Shown piece by piece: positions 1-9,190 of a DNA stretch of 64,000 nt. How positions within the stretch are numbered: the stretch's first letter is position 1; the number at the start of each line of letters is the position of its first letter. The notes below the pieces were generated by a model. It did not search any database and had not been told where the DNA came from. It was given only the letters and a program-made list of their open reading frames with translations. A program made the position numbers and the translations under genes. This DNA comes from JAHFUA01 sp963808725 (lineage in GTDB: Bacteria > Acidobacteriota > Terriglobia > Terriglobales > Acidobacteriaceae), in contig CAWEGO010000002.1 of assembly GCA_963808725.1 (NCBI GenBank), forward strand, positions 1,488,001 through 1,552,000, in the 5' to 3' direction.

Positions 1-24
1 CGCCGGCGTCCCGCCGGCCCGTTG

Positions 25-44
25 CGCGGGCAAGACGCCCGCGT
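25..44. repeat. GC-rich palindrome at left edge
   Basis: An inverted repeat GCGCGGGC / GCCCGCG around a short spacer lies upstream of trpE. The first 122 bases hold no gene that I can see. It resembles the other short palindromic intergenic repeats of this window. Confidence 0.4.
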
Positions 45-122
45 GACAGCCGCCGAGACCGGGGTCCCTAGAAGGCCCGATGTTGGCGTTCTGGGGTAGG
101 AGACGGCGGCGCTACATTCCAG

Positions 123-1625
123 ATGGGCCGTATAATCAGCAGACCCGCGATGGTCCGTCCCGATTACAAAGAGTTCTCGCGCCTGGCGCAGGAATCGACG
201 CTGATCCCGCTGACTAAGTCGGTCACCGCCGACCTGCAGACCCCGGTGTCGGCCTTCCTGGCCATCGCCGGCCAGGAGCGGCGGGCCTTCCTGCTGGAAT
301 CCGTGGAAGGGGGAGAGAAGATCGGCCGCTACACCTTCCTGGGCGCGCGTCCTTATATGGCGGTCACGGCGCGCGGACGCGAGATCACCGTCGAGCGCGG
401 CAAAGAGCGGAAGAGGCTTACCGGCAGCATCTTCGAGGTGCTGCGCGATCTCCTGGGACAGCACCGGCCCGCGCCCGTGGAGGGCCTGCCGCCATTCACT
501 TCGGGCGCGGTCGGATTCTTTGCCTACGACGTGGTGCGCCAGTTGGAGAAGCTGCCCTCCACGGCCAGGCTGGACACGCACACGCCGGATTGCGTGATGA
601 TGTTCTTCGATCGCCTCTTGGCCTTCGACCACCTGCGGCACCAGATCCACCTGATCGCGGCTGCCGACCTGACGCGCGAATCCCCGCGCGCGGCCTATGA
701 CCGCGCGGTGCGCGACCTCGCGGCGCTGGAAAAGCGGCTGGCGGCGGGGATGCGTCCGCGCCATGTGCGCCGTGCGCGCAAGGCCGGCGCGCTCAAAATC
801 AAGCCCGTCACCAGCCGGCAGCAGTTTCTGGAGAGCGTCCGCCGGGCCAAGGAGTACATCGCCGCCGGAGACATTTTCCAGGTGGTGCTCTCGCAGCGCT
901 TCGACTTCGAGCCCGAGGCGGCGCCGTTCAACATCTATCGTGCGCTGCGCACGGTCAATCCCTCGCCCTATCTTTATTTCTTGCGCATCGACGACACCCA
1001 CATCCTCGGCTCTTCGCCGGAGATGCTGGTGCGCGTGAACGGACGGCGCCTCGAATACCGGCCCATCGCGGGCACGCGTCCGCGGGGCGCGAACGACGCC
1101 GAAGACAAGCGCCTCGAGGACGAGCTGCGCCAGGACGAGAAAGAGCGCGCCGAGCACGTCATGCTGGTGGACCTGGGACGGAACGACGTCGGCAGGGTGA
1201 GCGAGTACGGCTCGGTGAAAGTACGCGACCTGATGTACGTGGAGCGCTACAGCCACGTCATGCACCTGGTCTCGGCCATCGAGGGCTGCCTGCGTCCGGA
1301 ACTCGGCGCGCTGGACGCCTTCGCGGCCTGCTTCCCCGCCGGCACGCTGAGCGGCGCGCCCAAGGTGCGGGCCATGCAGATCATCGAGGAGCTGGAACCG
1401 GTCCGCCGCGGCGTTTATGGCGGCTCGGTGCTGTATGCCGATTTCGCCGGCAATCTCGATTCCTGCATCGCCATTCGGACCATGGTGATGGAAAAGAATC
1501 GCGCCTCGGTGCAGGCCGGAGCGGGGATCGTCGCCGATTCCGATCCGGCCCGCGAGCACGAAGAGTGTGTCAACAAAGCCAAGGCGGCGCTGAAAGCTGT
1601 CGAGATCGCTAGGCGTGGTCTCTAG
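123..1625 (+). CDS. trpE: Anthranilate synthase component I
   Basis: Makes anthranilate from chorismate, using ammonia supplied by the TrpG subunit; first committed step of tryptophan synthesis, cytosolic. The 500 residues have the N-terminal TrpE domain (ADLQTPVSAF near residue 40) followed by the chorismate-binding domain, with PIAGTRPRG, LVDLGRNDVGRVS and FPAGTLSGAPKVRAM as clear signatures. Length is normal for the family. The ATG at 123 gives the longest frame. An in-frame ATG at 150 is a serious alternative, because TATAAT lies at 131-136 and conservation begins after residue 10; neither start has a good Shine-Dalgarno. trpG follows 670 bases downstream, so the pair forms a trp gene group interrupted by one unrelated gene. 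Confidence 0.97.
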   Translation: MGRIISRPAMVRPDYKEFSRLAQESTLIPLTKSVTADLQTPVSAFLAIAGQERRAFLLESVEGGEKIGRYTFLGARPYMAVTARGREITVERGKERKRLTGSIFEVLRDLLGQHRPAPVEGLPPFTSGAVGFFAYDVVRQLEKLPSTARLDTHTPDCVMMFFDRLLAFDHLRHQIHLIAAADLTRESPRAAYDRAVRDLAALEKRLAAGMRPRHVRRARKAGALKIKPVTSRQQFLESVRRAKEYIAAGDIFQVVLSQRFDFEPEAAPFNIYRALRTVNPSPYLYFLRIDDTHILGSSPEMLVRVNGRRLEYRPIAGTRPRGANDAEDKRLEDELRQDEKERAEHVMLVDLGRNDVGRVSEYGSVKVRDLMYVERYSHVMHLVSAIEGCLRPELGALDAFAACFPAGTLSGAPKVRAMQIIEELEPVRRGVYGGSVLYADFAGNLDSCIAIRTMVMEKNRASVQAGAGIVADSDPAREHEECVNKAKAALKAVEIARRGL

Positions 1626-1699
1626 TTTCCAGTTTCGAGTTTCAAGTTTCGAGTTTTACGGCTCTTGAAACTTGAAACTGGAAACTGGAAACTCGAAGC
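1625..1699. repeat. GTTTC/GAAAC short-period inverted repeat
   Basis: Units such as GTTTCGA and GTTTCAA repeat every 7-8 nt in the left arm. The right arm carries the complementary GAAACTT and GAAACTG units, so the whole can fold into a long imperfect hairpin. It starts at the trpE stop codon. A related tract lies at 2271-2296 and another inside thiE. Confidence 0.85.
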
Positions 1700-1816
1700 T
1701 AGAAGACATGGTTTTGCGAGCGAGCTATGCGAGGCAAACGAACGCCGAATAGTCCGAGAGCACGTAGTCACCTCAGAGCCGTCGGATCTGGCTTTGCGCG
1801 CTCTCTTGCCCTAGAA

Positions 1817-2257
1817 ATGACGAGGGCCGCAACGATCAGCTATGGCGAAGTGGTCCAGAGCCTCCGCAGGCTGGAAAGAGAGTACGTCCCGCAGCTGGAC
1901 GGCCATCCCAAGTTTGCGAGGGAGCTGAAGCGTCGTATCGCCGAGAAACTCTTAGAGCAGGCGATCCTCCACGGTTGCAAGCTTTCGGTCTGCAGGGCAC
2001 GCCTTAATGCAGCGGCGCGGCTGGGGTTCACGGATGTAGAGCAAAGCGCCCATTACCGTCTGCTGTACGCGAAGGGTGCGTTTGCTCGTGGACATAAACG
2101 GGTTGCATACCGAACTGCCGCTGCCATTGCCACCGACCTCGAACAATCCCTTAGGAGGAGGCGGAAGAACTTACTTGGCAAGCATCTTCTGAAACTGACC
2201 AGGGAGTACCTAGAACACATGAGGAATGAGGAAATCGGAGGGCACGGGGAACCCTAG
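1817..2257 (+). CDS. Hypothetical basic helical protein between trpE and trpG
   Basis: I do not recognise this protein. It is 146 residues, rich in Arg, Lys, Leu and Ala, predicted by eye to be mostly alpha-helical, with no signal peptide or membrane segment. I prefer the ATG at 1817, since the 30 residues added by the ATG at 1727 look like translated spacer. The region is visibly less GC-rich than trpE or trpG. It stands between GAAAC-type repeats (1625-1699 and 2271-2296), which suggests it entered the trpE-trpG interval as a cassette. It could be a four-helix-bundle-type protein, but I have no motif to prove it. Confidence 0.6.
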   Translation: MTRAATISYGEVVQSLRRLEREYVPQLDGHPKFARELKRRIAEKLLEQAILHGCKLSVCRARLNAAARLGFTDVEQSAHYRLLYAKGAFARGHKRVAYRTAAAIATDLEQSLRRRRKNLLGKHLLKLTREYLEHMRNEEIGGHGEP

Positions 2258-2270
2258 GATGTCGGTCCTT

Positions 2271-2296
2271 TGAACGTGAAACTTGAAACGTGAAAC
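2271..2296. repeat. GAAAC short-period repeat before trpG
   Basis: Three to four units of the form GTGAAAC/TTGAAAC end directly before the trpG ATG. The tract is closely related to 1625-1699 and occupies the place where a ribosome-binding site would be expected. Confidence 0.75.
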
Positions 2297-2872
2297 ATGG
2301 TCTTCGTCTTAGACAATTACGACTCCTTCACCTACAACCTGGTCCAGTATCTGGGCGAGCTGGGCGAGGAAGTCGTGGTGCGGCGCAACGACCAGATGTC
2401 GGTCGCTGAGATCGAGGCCATGCGTCCTGCCCGTATCGTGCTCTCGCCCGGGCCGTGCACGCCGCAGGAAGCCGGCATCAGCATCGAACTCATTCAGCAC
2501 TTCGCCGGCAAGCTGCCGATCCTCGGGGTGTGCCTGGGACATCAGGCGATCGGCGCTGCCTTTGGCGGCAATATCATCCGTGCCAGTAACCTGATGCACG
2601 GAAAGACCAGCCAGGTGGAGCACGATGGCCGCACCATTTTCCACGGCGTGCCTTCTCCGATCACCTGCACACGCTACCATTCTCTGATCGTGGAAGAGAA
2701 GACGCTGCCGCCGGTGCTGGAAATCACGGCGCGCGCCACCGAGCGCGACGGCTCTGCGGTGATCATGGGCCTGCGCCACCGCCATGCTCCCGTCGAGGGA
2801 GTGCAGTTCCATCCTGAAAGCGTGCTGACCCAGTCCGGCAAACAGATAGTAGGCAACTTTTTGCAGCTATGA
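2297..2872 (+). CDS. trpG: Anthranilate synthase component II, glutamine amidotransferase
   Basis: Class I glutamine amidotransferase subunit that hydrolyses glutamine and passes ammonia to TrpE. The 191 residues are full length. It begins with DNYDSFTYNLVQYLGELG and has the oxyanion motif LSPGPCTP, the nucleophile elbow GVCLGHQAIG with Cys79, and the C-terminal GVQFHPES supplying the catalytic His-Glu. The same fold serves PabA in folate synthesis, and some bacteria share one subunit, so a dual role is possible. Its neighbour trpE supports the tryptophan assignment. No Shine-Dalgarno is seen, because the GAAAC repeat runs up to the start codon. Confidence 0.96.
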   Translation: MVFVLDNYDSFTYNLVQYLGELGEEVVVRRNDQMSVAEIEAMRPARIVLSPGPCTPQEAGISIELIQHFAGKLPILGVCLGHQAIGAAFGGNIIRASNLMHGKTSQVEHDGRTIFHGVPSPITCTRYHSLIVEEKTLPPVLEITARATERDGSAVIMGLRHRHAPVEGVQFHPESVLTQSGKQIVGNFLQL

Positions 2873-2995
2873 CTGCCGCGCAGCCCGTGGTTACTTAAGG
2901 ATTACTCGGAATTTTAGTCACCTCAAAGTCCTTGACACTTTCGCCGCCTGGGGCGATTCTACGAGCGCTCGAATCGCGGGCGAAGGGGAAGGCCT

Positions 2996-3323
2996 ATGTC
3001 CCAACCACAACAGGAAAAGCGGGCCACCCGGCGTTTCTCCCTGCGACTGCCCGTATCCATCCGCTTCACCAACGGCGGGGTACACGAGTTCTCCGCCGAG
3101 ACGCGAGAACGTCAGCGCTCGCGGGGTGTTCTTCTACCTCGACCGGAAACTCTCGGAAGGCTCGGCCATCGAATTCACACTCACGCTGCCTCCGGAGATT
3201 ACGCTGACCGAAAGCATCCGCGTGCGCTGCAAGGGACGGGTGGTGCGCGTGGAAGAGGCGAAGGAAGAGCGCCTGGGCGTGGGCGCCGTCATCGACCAGT
3301 ACGATTTCGTGGCTGAGGTCTAG
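2996..3323 (+). pseudogene. PilZ domain protein, frame broken by one extra base
   Basis: PilZ domains bind cyclic di-GMP through an RxxxR motif and a D/NxSxxG motif. Here the first frame (from ATG 2996) gives RATRRFSLRLPVSIRF. The second frame gives NVSARGVFFYLDRKLSEG and runs to the stop at 3323. Joining them by removing one base near 3104-3108 restores a normal 108-residue single-domain PilZ protein. The break falls exactly between the two ligand motifs. As written, the gene would make an unrelated tail after residue 37. A sequence error is more likely than real decay, because both halves are well preserved. A FecR-type gene follows 55 bases downstream. Confidence 0.8.
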
Positions 3324-3378
3324 CCGCTCCCGGGAAAGCTCCCGGGATGATAAGATTCCCCCACCCGCAGTTCTTGGC

Positions 3379-4354
3379 ATGGTTTTCTGCCGGTCAGCCC
3401 GTGTGCTCTTGTTCTCTCTTACACTCTCGCTGGGAGTGATCTCAAGCTACGCCCAGGTGCCGTTGGGAGAGGTCTATTCCTCTGACGCGACGGTGAAGGG
3501 CGCGGTGGCGCTCTCGGCGGCGAGCACGCGGCTGATGAGCGGCTCCTCGGTGACGGCGGGATCCCTCGAACGCCAGCGTGCGCCTGCTCCGCGGCGGCGA
3601 GTTGCGCGTCTGCCAAGGCAGCAGCGTTTCGCTCACCAGCTCCGCCAACGGCTCGCAACTTATGGTGGGGATCAGCACGGGCACCATCGAAGCCCATTAT
3701 CCGCTAGCCAATTCCCGCGACAGCGTGATGACGCCGGATTTCCAGATCTCGCTCAACGGGCCCGCGGTCTTCCACCTGGCGATCAGCACGGACGAGGGCG
3801 GGAATACCTGCGTGCAGTCGCTGCATGGCAACACCGGATCGGTGACGGTATCGGAGTTGATGGGCGACGCCAGCTACACGGTGATGCCGGGCGACCAGGT
3901 AATCTTCCGCGCGGGCCACGCCAGAGATCCGGGCCCGGTGGTGGCGAATTGCGGCTGCCCGGCCGAGATTCCCGCGCAGCGTGCCGCCGTGGAGGATCAG
4001 CCGAAACCGGCTCCGGCTCCGACCCCGGCACCCGCGCCCGCGCCGGCAGTGACCACGCTGATTGCATCCGCTCCCAAGAGCATGACGGCGCCGCCGCCCG
4101 CCGTGCCGCCGGGCGGTGTCCACGTGCAGGTGGAAGCTCCGTTCGTGTTCCGCGCTTCAGAACCGCGCCCGCCGCGGGATGCGCCCGCCGATCTGGCGGA
4201 GATACACATCTCAACCCTGCCAGTCCTCGGTTCAGTCTATGGGCAGCCCCCGCCGCAGGAGGTAGCCCAAACCGCCACCCAGGAGACGGAGAAAGCGAAG
4301 AAGAAGAAACGGCACGGGGTGTGGGGTTTTCTCTCTTCGATCTTTAAAGGATGA
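3379..4354 (+). pseudogene. Secreted FecR-domain protein, frame broken by one extra base
   Basis: The first frame encodes a signal peptide (hydrophobic VLLFSLTLSLGVISSYAQ) and the beginning of a FecR-like domain. A second frame from about 3569 continues it with RLLRGGELRVCQGSSVSL and MPGDQVIFRAG. Removing one C from the CCC at 3563-3565 joins them into 324 residues. After the FecR-like beta domain (roughly 40-190) comes a Pro/Ala-rich linker and a short Lys-rich C-terminus. FecR-type domains in such stand-alone secreted proteins are periplasmic or surface beta domains, and the ligand here is unknown. It lies just upstream of a TonB-C protein on the same strand, perhaps co-transcribed. Confidence 0.75.
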
Positions 4355-4438
4355 GCACGTGCGATTCTCGTTCCGGCGGGCGCCTTTTGCGCGATAATAT
4401 GGGGCTGCTCGCGATCGCTTCCAGGACCGGAAACAGCA

Positions 4439-5317
4439 ATGCCTGCCCCTGAGACGGACGGTCATCCAGCACCGGACGGGTCGGCAAGTGTTCTGCCGAC
4501 GCTGTTTGGCGTGGGCTACGGCACCTACCAGGTGCGGCGCGAAACCTTCGTCGTGTCATTCCTGCTGCACATCGTGGCAGGCGGGCTGATCGTCGCCTCC
4601 AGCAGCTTCCTTTACACACACCGCGAGGAGATCAAGCAACAGGTCACCGGGATCGTAGTCGACATCAGCCCCTACGTCCTGCCGCCTTCGAGCCGCAAGG
4701 CAGGCGGCGGCGGTGGCGGCGGCGACCGCGACAAGCTGGCCGCTTCCAAGGGCGCTCTGCCCAAACTCTCACGTGAACAGATCACGCCTCCGGCGGTGGT
4801 GGTTCGCAACCCGGCGCCCAAGCTGGCGGTTGATCCAACGGTAGTGGTGCCGCCCAACATCGCTCTGCCTCATACGGGACAGTTGGGAGACCCGCTTTCG
4901 GCGGTGCTGGGTCCGCCCTCGAATGGCACCGGCTCGGGAGGAGGCATCGGCAGCGGGAGCGGGGGCGGCGTAGGCTCCGGACGCGGACCCGGCGTGGGAC
5001 CGGGCTGGGGCGGCGGCATCGGCGGCGGCCCTTATCGCATAGGCGGCGGGGTCAGCGCCCCCAAACCGATTTACACGCCTGAGCCCGAGTACTCCGAAGA
5101 AGCCCGCAAGTCCAAGTACCAGGGCGTGGTGGTGCTGTGGCTGGTGATCGGACCCGACGGGCTGCCGCACGAAGTCAAGGTGGCGCGCCCGCTGGGCATG
5201 GGATTGGATGAAAAGGCCATCGAAGCGGTGCGCACCTGGCGCTTCCAACCGGCCGAGATGAATGGCAAGGCCGTGGCCGTGCAGATGAACGTCGAAGTGA
5301 GCTTCCGGCTGTACTGA
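4439..5317 (+). CDS. TonB-family energy transducer protein
   Basis: 292 residues with one membrane anchor near residues 35-60 (VVSFLLHIVAGGLIVASS), a Gly/Pro-rich periplasmic linker with long GSGGG-type runs, and a C-terminal TonB domain. That domain carries YSEEARKSKYQGVVVL, GPDGLPHEVKVARPLG and the AIEAVRTWRFQPA signature. TonB proteins couple the ExbB/ExbD proton channel to outer-membrane transporters, but the many TonB-C paralogues of this lineage may have other roles, and no exbB/exbD lies nearby. Start at ATG 4439 precedes a hydrophilic cytoplasmic tail. Upstream are FecR-like and PilZ genes on the same strand. Confidence 0.85.
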   Translation: MPAPETDGHPAPDGSASVLPTLFGVGYGTYQVRRETFVVSFLLHIVAGGLIVASSSFLYTHREEIKQQVTGIVVDISPYVLPPSSRKAGGGGGGGDRDKLAASKGALPKLSREQITPPAVVVRNPAPKLAVDPTVVVPPNIALPHTGQLGDPLSAVLGPPSNGTGSGGGIGSGSGGGVGSGRGPGVGPGWGGGIGGGPYRIGGGVSAPKPIYTPEPEYSEEARKSKYQGVVVLWLVIGPDGLPHEVKVARPLGMGLDEKAIEAVRTWRFQPAEMNGKAVAVQMNVEVSFRLY

Positions 5318-5335
5318 GTACTCAAGCCCCCTGCG

Positions 5336-5384
5336 GTTATTCTCTCAGGTACGTCTAACCGTAACCTCGTATCTCATTGAGGGC
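5336..5384 (+). repeat. 49-bp direct repeat, left copy
   Basis: Matches 6054-6102 at 44 of 49 positions by eye, with the common core CTCGTATCTCATTGAGGGC. The two copies bracket about 670 bases with a small membrane-protein gene, between the TonB-family and TPR genes. Confidence 0.85.
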
Positions 5385-5641
5385 GCCAGACAGGTCCGCT
5401 TGTTCGGAGACGAGTCTAATCATCTCCATCTTCGGGCCGGTAGAGAACGGGCTCTTCCGAACCCAAGCTATCATTTGCTCGGGATTCTACGCCGTCCCCA
5501 CGCGGCGTCGGGATAAAACACGCGCTGGGAGAGGTGGCGAAAATCGCGTTAGGGTATGTTTCGGGCCGGGTTTGGGGCGAAAGTTACGATAAGCCTGTTT
5601 ACAACAATCACATTCAGTTGTTCTTGCTGTATTCTTTGCGC

Positions 5642-6004
5642 ATGAATCCAGACCACCTGTGGCTGACAGGCGCAATGCAGTTGCTTGCCTTCTTTGTCAT
5701 CGGGCCAGTACTTGCCCTTGCCATCGCGTACAGGGCATGGCGAGGGAGGCCGCAGAACCGCAGCGGTTGGCAGTACGAGAAGTTGTGCGTCGCGTCTGGT
5801 GTGGCTGCTGTGCTCCTGTTTGTGTGCGCTAAGCGCATAGATGCCGACGTTAGGGAAACGCGCTATTTCTACCAACTCGCCTGTATGGTGCTCAGTGGCC
5901 TCCTTTTCGGGGCGTGTATGGGGTGTGGCTTCTCTGCGTTTTTGCATTTGTGGCGTTGGCACAAGGCAACACGACTAGGGGACGATAACCAGACAGAACG
6001 ATAA
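5642..6004 (+). CDS. Hypothetical small membrane protein in a repeat-flanked cassette
   Basis: I do not recognise this protein. The 120-residue form from ATG 5642 has three hydrophobic segments: LLAFFVIGPVLALAIAYRAW, LCVASGVAAVLLFVC and a Cys-containing CMVLSGLLFGACMGCGF. It ends in a polar, charged tail. A GTG at 5534 would add 36 residues but has no better ribosome site. Base composition is lower in GC than the flanking genes, and the gene stands alone between two 49-bp direct repeats, so lateral gain as a cassette is likely. The 257 bases before it hold nothing else that I can identify. Confidence 0.6.
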   Translation: MNPDHLWLTGAMQLLAFFVIGPVLALAIAYRAWRGRPQNRSGWQYEKLCVASGVAAVLLFVCAKRIDADVRETRYFYQLACMVLSGLLFGACMGCGFSAFLHLWRWHKATRLGDDNQTER

Positions 6005-6053
6005 CTGGCGTGAAATCGCTTCTCACTAACCGGCCGCGCGGCAGGTGGCCGCC

Positions 6054-6102
6054 GTTACTCTCTCAGGTACCTCTACCGCTAACCTCGTATCTCATTGAGG
6101 GC
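6054..6102 (+). repeat. 49-bp direct repeat, right copy
   Basis: Same orientation and length as 5336-5384, with five mismatches clustered in the first half. It lies 165 bases upstream of the preferred start of the large TPR gene. Confidence 0.85.
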
Positions 6103-6266
6103 TTAGCCGGTTCGGGTTGGCATCGCCGGTAACGAAAGTCCAATTACGCGTCCCGCAGCGAAGTTTTCATGCTACTTTTACGACAGGTTCCGCAGTTTCC
6201 GCCGGAGACATCTCCGATCCGCCTGCGTGTGCGCCGGATGGCGGGGGCGGGCACAGCACCTTATTT

Positions 6267-9179
6267 ATGGCACTCGGGTTCGGCTTCAACAAAGCGAAGG
6301 TCATGGCGGCGGCGGAGAAGTTCGTGCAACAGGGCAAGCTGCCCAACGCCATTCTCGAATATCTCAAAGTCGTCAAAGAGGACCCCAAGGACCTGCAGGT
6401 GATGAACACGGTCGGGGACCTCTACGCCCGCCTGGGCCAAAACCCGGAAGCCCTGCAGTATTTCAAGCAGGTGGGCGAAGCCTACGCTGCCGACGGGTTT
6501 GTCGTTAAAGCAATCGCCATCTACAAGAAGCTGACCAAGCTCAATCCCGGTGCCACCGACTGCGTCATCAAGCTGGCCGAGCTGTATTCCCAGCAGGGGC
6601 TGTACAACGATGCCCGCTCGCAATACCTGAGCGTCGCCGACCGCTGCCTGCGCGCCGGCGATAACCGGGAAGCCGCACGCATCTTCCAGAAGATGCTGGA
6701 GCTGGATCCCGAGAACGCCGCCATGCAGGCCAAGCTGGCCGATCTCTACGTCAAGCTGGGAAACAAGGAGGAAGCGCGCAACATCTTCTTCGGCGCCGCC
6801 GAATCGCTGTTCCGCCGCGGAGCGATGGAAGCGGCGGACGAGGCGCTGGGGCGGGTGCTGGCGCTCGATCCCGGCCACACTCCCTCCATGATGCTGCGCG
6901 GCCAGATCGCCGCCGAAACCGGCAACGCCGAAAAGGCCATCCAGTATCTGGAGAAGGTTCCCGACCTCGATTCGCAGCCGGAGGCGCTGCGCGCCCTGTT
7001 GCGCGTCCACTTGCAGTTGGGCAACAACTCGGAAGCTTTGCCCATCGCCAGCAAACTGCTGAACGTGCACAACGATCTTTCCGGGATCATCACCTGCGGC
7101 GACGGCTTGATGGCGGCCGGCCAGCATGAGGCGGCGCTCCGGCTGTACGAGCGCTACGCCGACCGGCTGCTGGCCAATGATCGCGACGGGGCGCTGGCTA
7201 AGATAACCTCCGCCCCGGCGCACCTGAGCAGCAATCCCGCCGCCCTGGAGCTAGTGCTCAAGCTGTGCCGCAGAGCCGGCGATCCCACTCATCTCAACGA
7301 GGTCATGGAACTGCTGGCCCATGCCCTGGTGCAGGCGGGAGAACTGGTCCGCGCCCGCGACCTCTACAACCAGTTGGCGGCGCTCGAACCGGAAAACCCG
7401 GTGCACCTGCAGAACTACAAGCAGGTTTCCGTCAGGCTGGGCGACGATCCCGCCAACCGCCCGCTCACCGCCGACGAGGGCGCGCAGGCGCTGATGGTGG
7501 ACGAGCTGGAGATCGATGCTCCCCCCGTGGACCAGGAATACGCGCCGGAGCTGGTGCGCGCCATCCGCACCGCGCTCACCGACTCCGAGCTGCTGGAGTC
7601 TTATAACCTTCCCAGCAAAGCCATCGCGCCGCTGGAAGTGGTGCTGGCCTCCGCCCCCGGGGATGTTTTGCTCAACCAGCGCCTGGCTTCTCTCTACGTT
7701 CGGGCCGAGCGTTTCAGTGAGGCGGCGCGCTGTTGCGACGCCCTGAACGCGGTTTATCGCAAGGCCGGCCACCGTGAGCTCGCAGCGCAGTACGCGGAGA
7801 TGTCCGCCAAGTATCACGAGCGCGCCGGCGAGCCTGTGCCCGAGTACGCCGTCCCCGCGGAGCCCACCCCGGCTGAAGACGAGCCCGCAGCCCACGCCGA
7901 GCCGCCTTCCCCGCCGGCCGAGGCAGCCGAGCCCGCTCAACCCCAGGCCGCTGCCGCTCCTGCCGTGGTCCGCTCGGTCGAGATCGAGGCCTCCAAGCAA
8001 TGGGAGGAGATGACCGCGGTCGAGCCGCCGGAGCAACTCGGCAGTTCCCATTTCGTCGCGAAAAAGTCGGCCACGGCGGCACGCGTCGGGGACCTGGTGG
8101 GCGATCTCCTGGAAGAGATACGGTTCTACATTGCACAGGGGATGTGGGAGGAAGCGCAGGCGGCCACCGAGAAATGCGCTATCTTGGCCCCCGGCATCCC
8201 CGAGCTGGACGAATTCCGCGAGCAGATCGAGAAATCCAGCAGTACCGCCGTCCCCGCACCCGAGGTCGAAGTGGTGGAAGAAGAGCCGGCGGCGGAATCG
8301 ACCGTGGCCACGCTGGTGTTCGACGCCAGCGCGCTGGGTCTCGAGAAGAGTTCCTTGCCGCCGTCGCCGGTCAATCCACAGGTTGAGCCGCCCGTCCAGG
8401 CCCCGGTGCCGTCCGTTTTCGAACCGACCGCGGTCGCGGCAGCAGCCGACTCGCACCCCACCGGCGATCCCTTGTCGGACATGGTTATCGATCTCGAGGA
8501 ATCGCTGGGGGATGGCTTTGCGGTTGCCGCCCCGGCGCCGACGGCATCCGCCACGCCGACGGCAAGCGCGCCGCCGCAGTCGGCGCAGCCCCCGGCTGCC
8601 GCCCCGCGACCGGCTGTGGTCACTACGCCGCGCCCGGTTCCGCCGGAGCCGGTTTCCATGCCAATTGTGCCGGCGTCTGCCGCCACCATTGTCAGCCCGC
8701 AGATGCCCCAGGGCGCTCAGGAACCGCGTACCGGGCTGGCCGACGTCTTCGAAGAATTCAAAGAGGATATGGAGACCGAGGGGGCTGAGGCCGATGAGCA
8801 GGATCCGGAAACGCATTACAACCTTGGAGTTGCCTTCAAGGAAATGGGCCTGCTCGACGAGGCCATTGGGGAACTGCAGAAGGTCTGCCACTGCATCGAG
8901 CAGGGACACCCCTTCCCCCGCGTGCTGCAGGTCTACACCTGGCTGGCGGAGTGCCTTTTGAACAAAGGCGCGCCCCAGGCGGCCATCAAGTGGTATCAGC
9001 GGGCCTTGCAACTGCCTGCCGTCGATGAGGAAACCCGCATGGCGGTGTACTATGAGATGGCGGCCGCCTACGAAGCCGCCGGCAACCGGCAGGCGGCGCT
9101 GGACAACTTCATGGAAGTCTATGCCAGCAATATCGACTACCGCGACGTGGCCGAGCGCATCAATACCCTGAAAGCGTAG
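6267..9179 (+). CDS. Large tetratricopeptide repeat protein
   Basis: 970 residues. The N-terminal half is an array of TPR helices (for example AILEYLKVVKEDPKD, GDLYARLGQNPEAL, AARIFQKMLELDPEN, EALGRVLALDPGHTP). A Pro/Ala/Glu-rich low-complexity region follows at about 545-830, then a final TPR block (ETHYNLGVAFKEMGLLDEAI). TPRs are protein-binding scaffolds; the partner is unknown. There is no signal peptide if translation begins at ATG 6267 (MALGFGFNKAKV), which I prefer because the 50 residues from ATG 6117 look like translated leader and homologues I recall begin at GFGFNKAKV. The next three genes follow closely (11 and 14 bases), suggesting an operon. Confidence 0.88.
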   Translation: MALGFGFNKAKVMAAAEKFVQQGKLPNAILEYLKVVKEDPKDLQVMNTVGDLYARLGQNPEALQYFKQVGEAYAADGFVVKAIAIYKKLTKLNPGATDCVIKLAELYSQQGLYNDARSQYLSVADRCLRAGDNREAARIFQKMLELDPENAAMQAKLADLYVKLGNKEEARNIFFGAAESLFRRGAMEAADEALGRVLALDPGHTPSMMLRGQIAAETGNAEKAIQYLEKVPDLDSQPEALRALLRVHLQLGNNSEALPIASKLLNVHNDLSGIITCGDGLMAAGQHEAALRLYERYADRLLANDRDGALAKITSAPAHLSSNPAALELVLKLCRRAGDPTHLNEVMELLAHALVQAGELVRARDLYNQLAALEPENPVHLQNYKQVSVRLGDDPANRPLTADEGAQALMVDELEIDAPPVDQEYAPELVRAIRTALTDSELLESYNLPSKAIAPLEVVLASAPGDVLLNQRLASLYVRAERFSEAARCCDALNAVYRKAGHRELAAQYAEMSAKYHERAGEPVPEYAVPAEPTPAEDEPAAHAEPPSPPAEAAEPAQPQAAAAPAVVRSVEIEASKQWEEMTAVEPPEQLGSSHFVAKKSATAARVGDLVGDLLEEIRFYIAQGMWEEAQAATEKCAILAPGIPELDEFREQIEKSSSTAVPAPEVEVVEEEPAAESTVATLVFDASALGLEKSSLPPSPVNPQVEPPVQAPVPSVFEPTAVAAAADSHPTGDPLSDMVIDLEESLGDGFAVAAPAPTASATPTASAPPQSAQPPAAAPRPAVVTTPRPVPPEPVSMPIVPASAATIVSPQMPQGAQEPRTGLADVFEEFKEDMETEGAEADEQDPETHYNLGVAFKEMGLLDEAIGELQKVCHCIEQGHPFPRVLQVYTWLAECLLNKGAPQAAIKWYQRALQLPAVDEETRMAVYYEMAAAYEAAGNRQAALDNFMEVYASNIDYRDVAERINTLKA

Positions 9180-9190
9180 TATCCTCTGGG

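Noticed and set aside
1625..1699. CRISPR array
   Set aside because: Units are 7-8 bases with no spacers and no cas genes in the window.
7251..9011. 586-codon open frame antisense to the TPR gene
   Set aside because: High-GC codon shadow: His/Gly/Arg/Gln-rich, no motif, no ribosome site, lying opposite a clear TPR protein.
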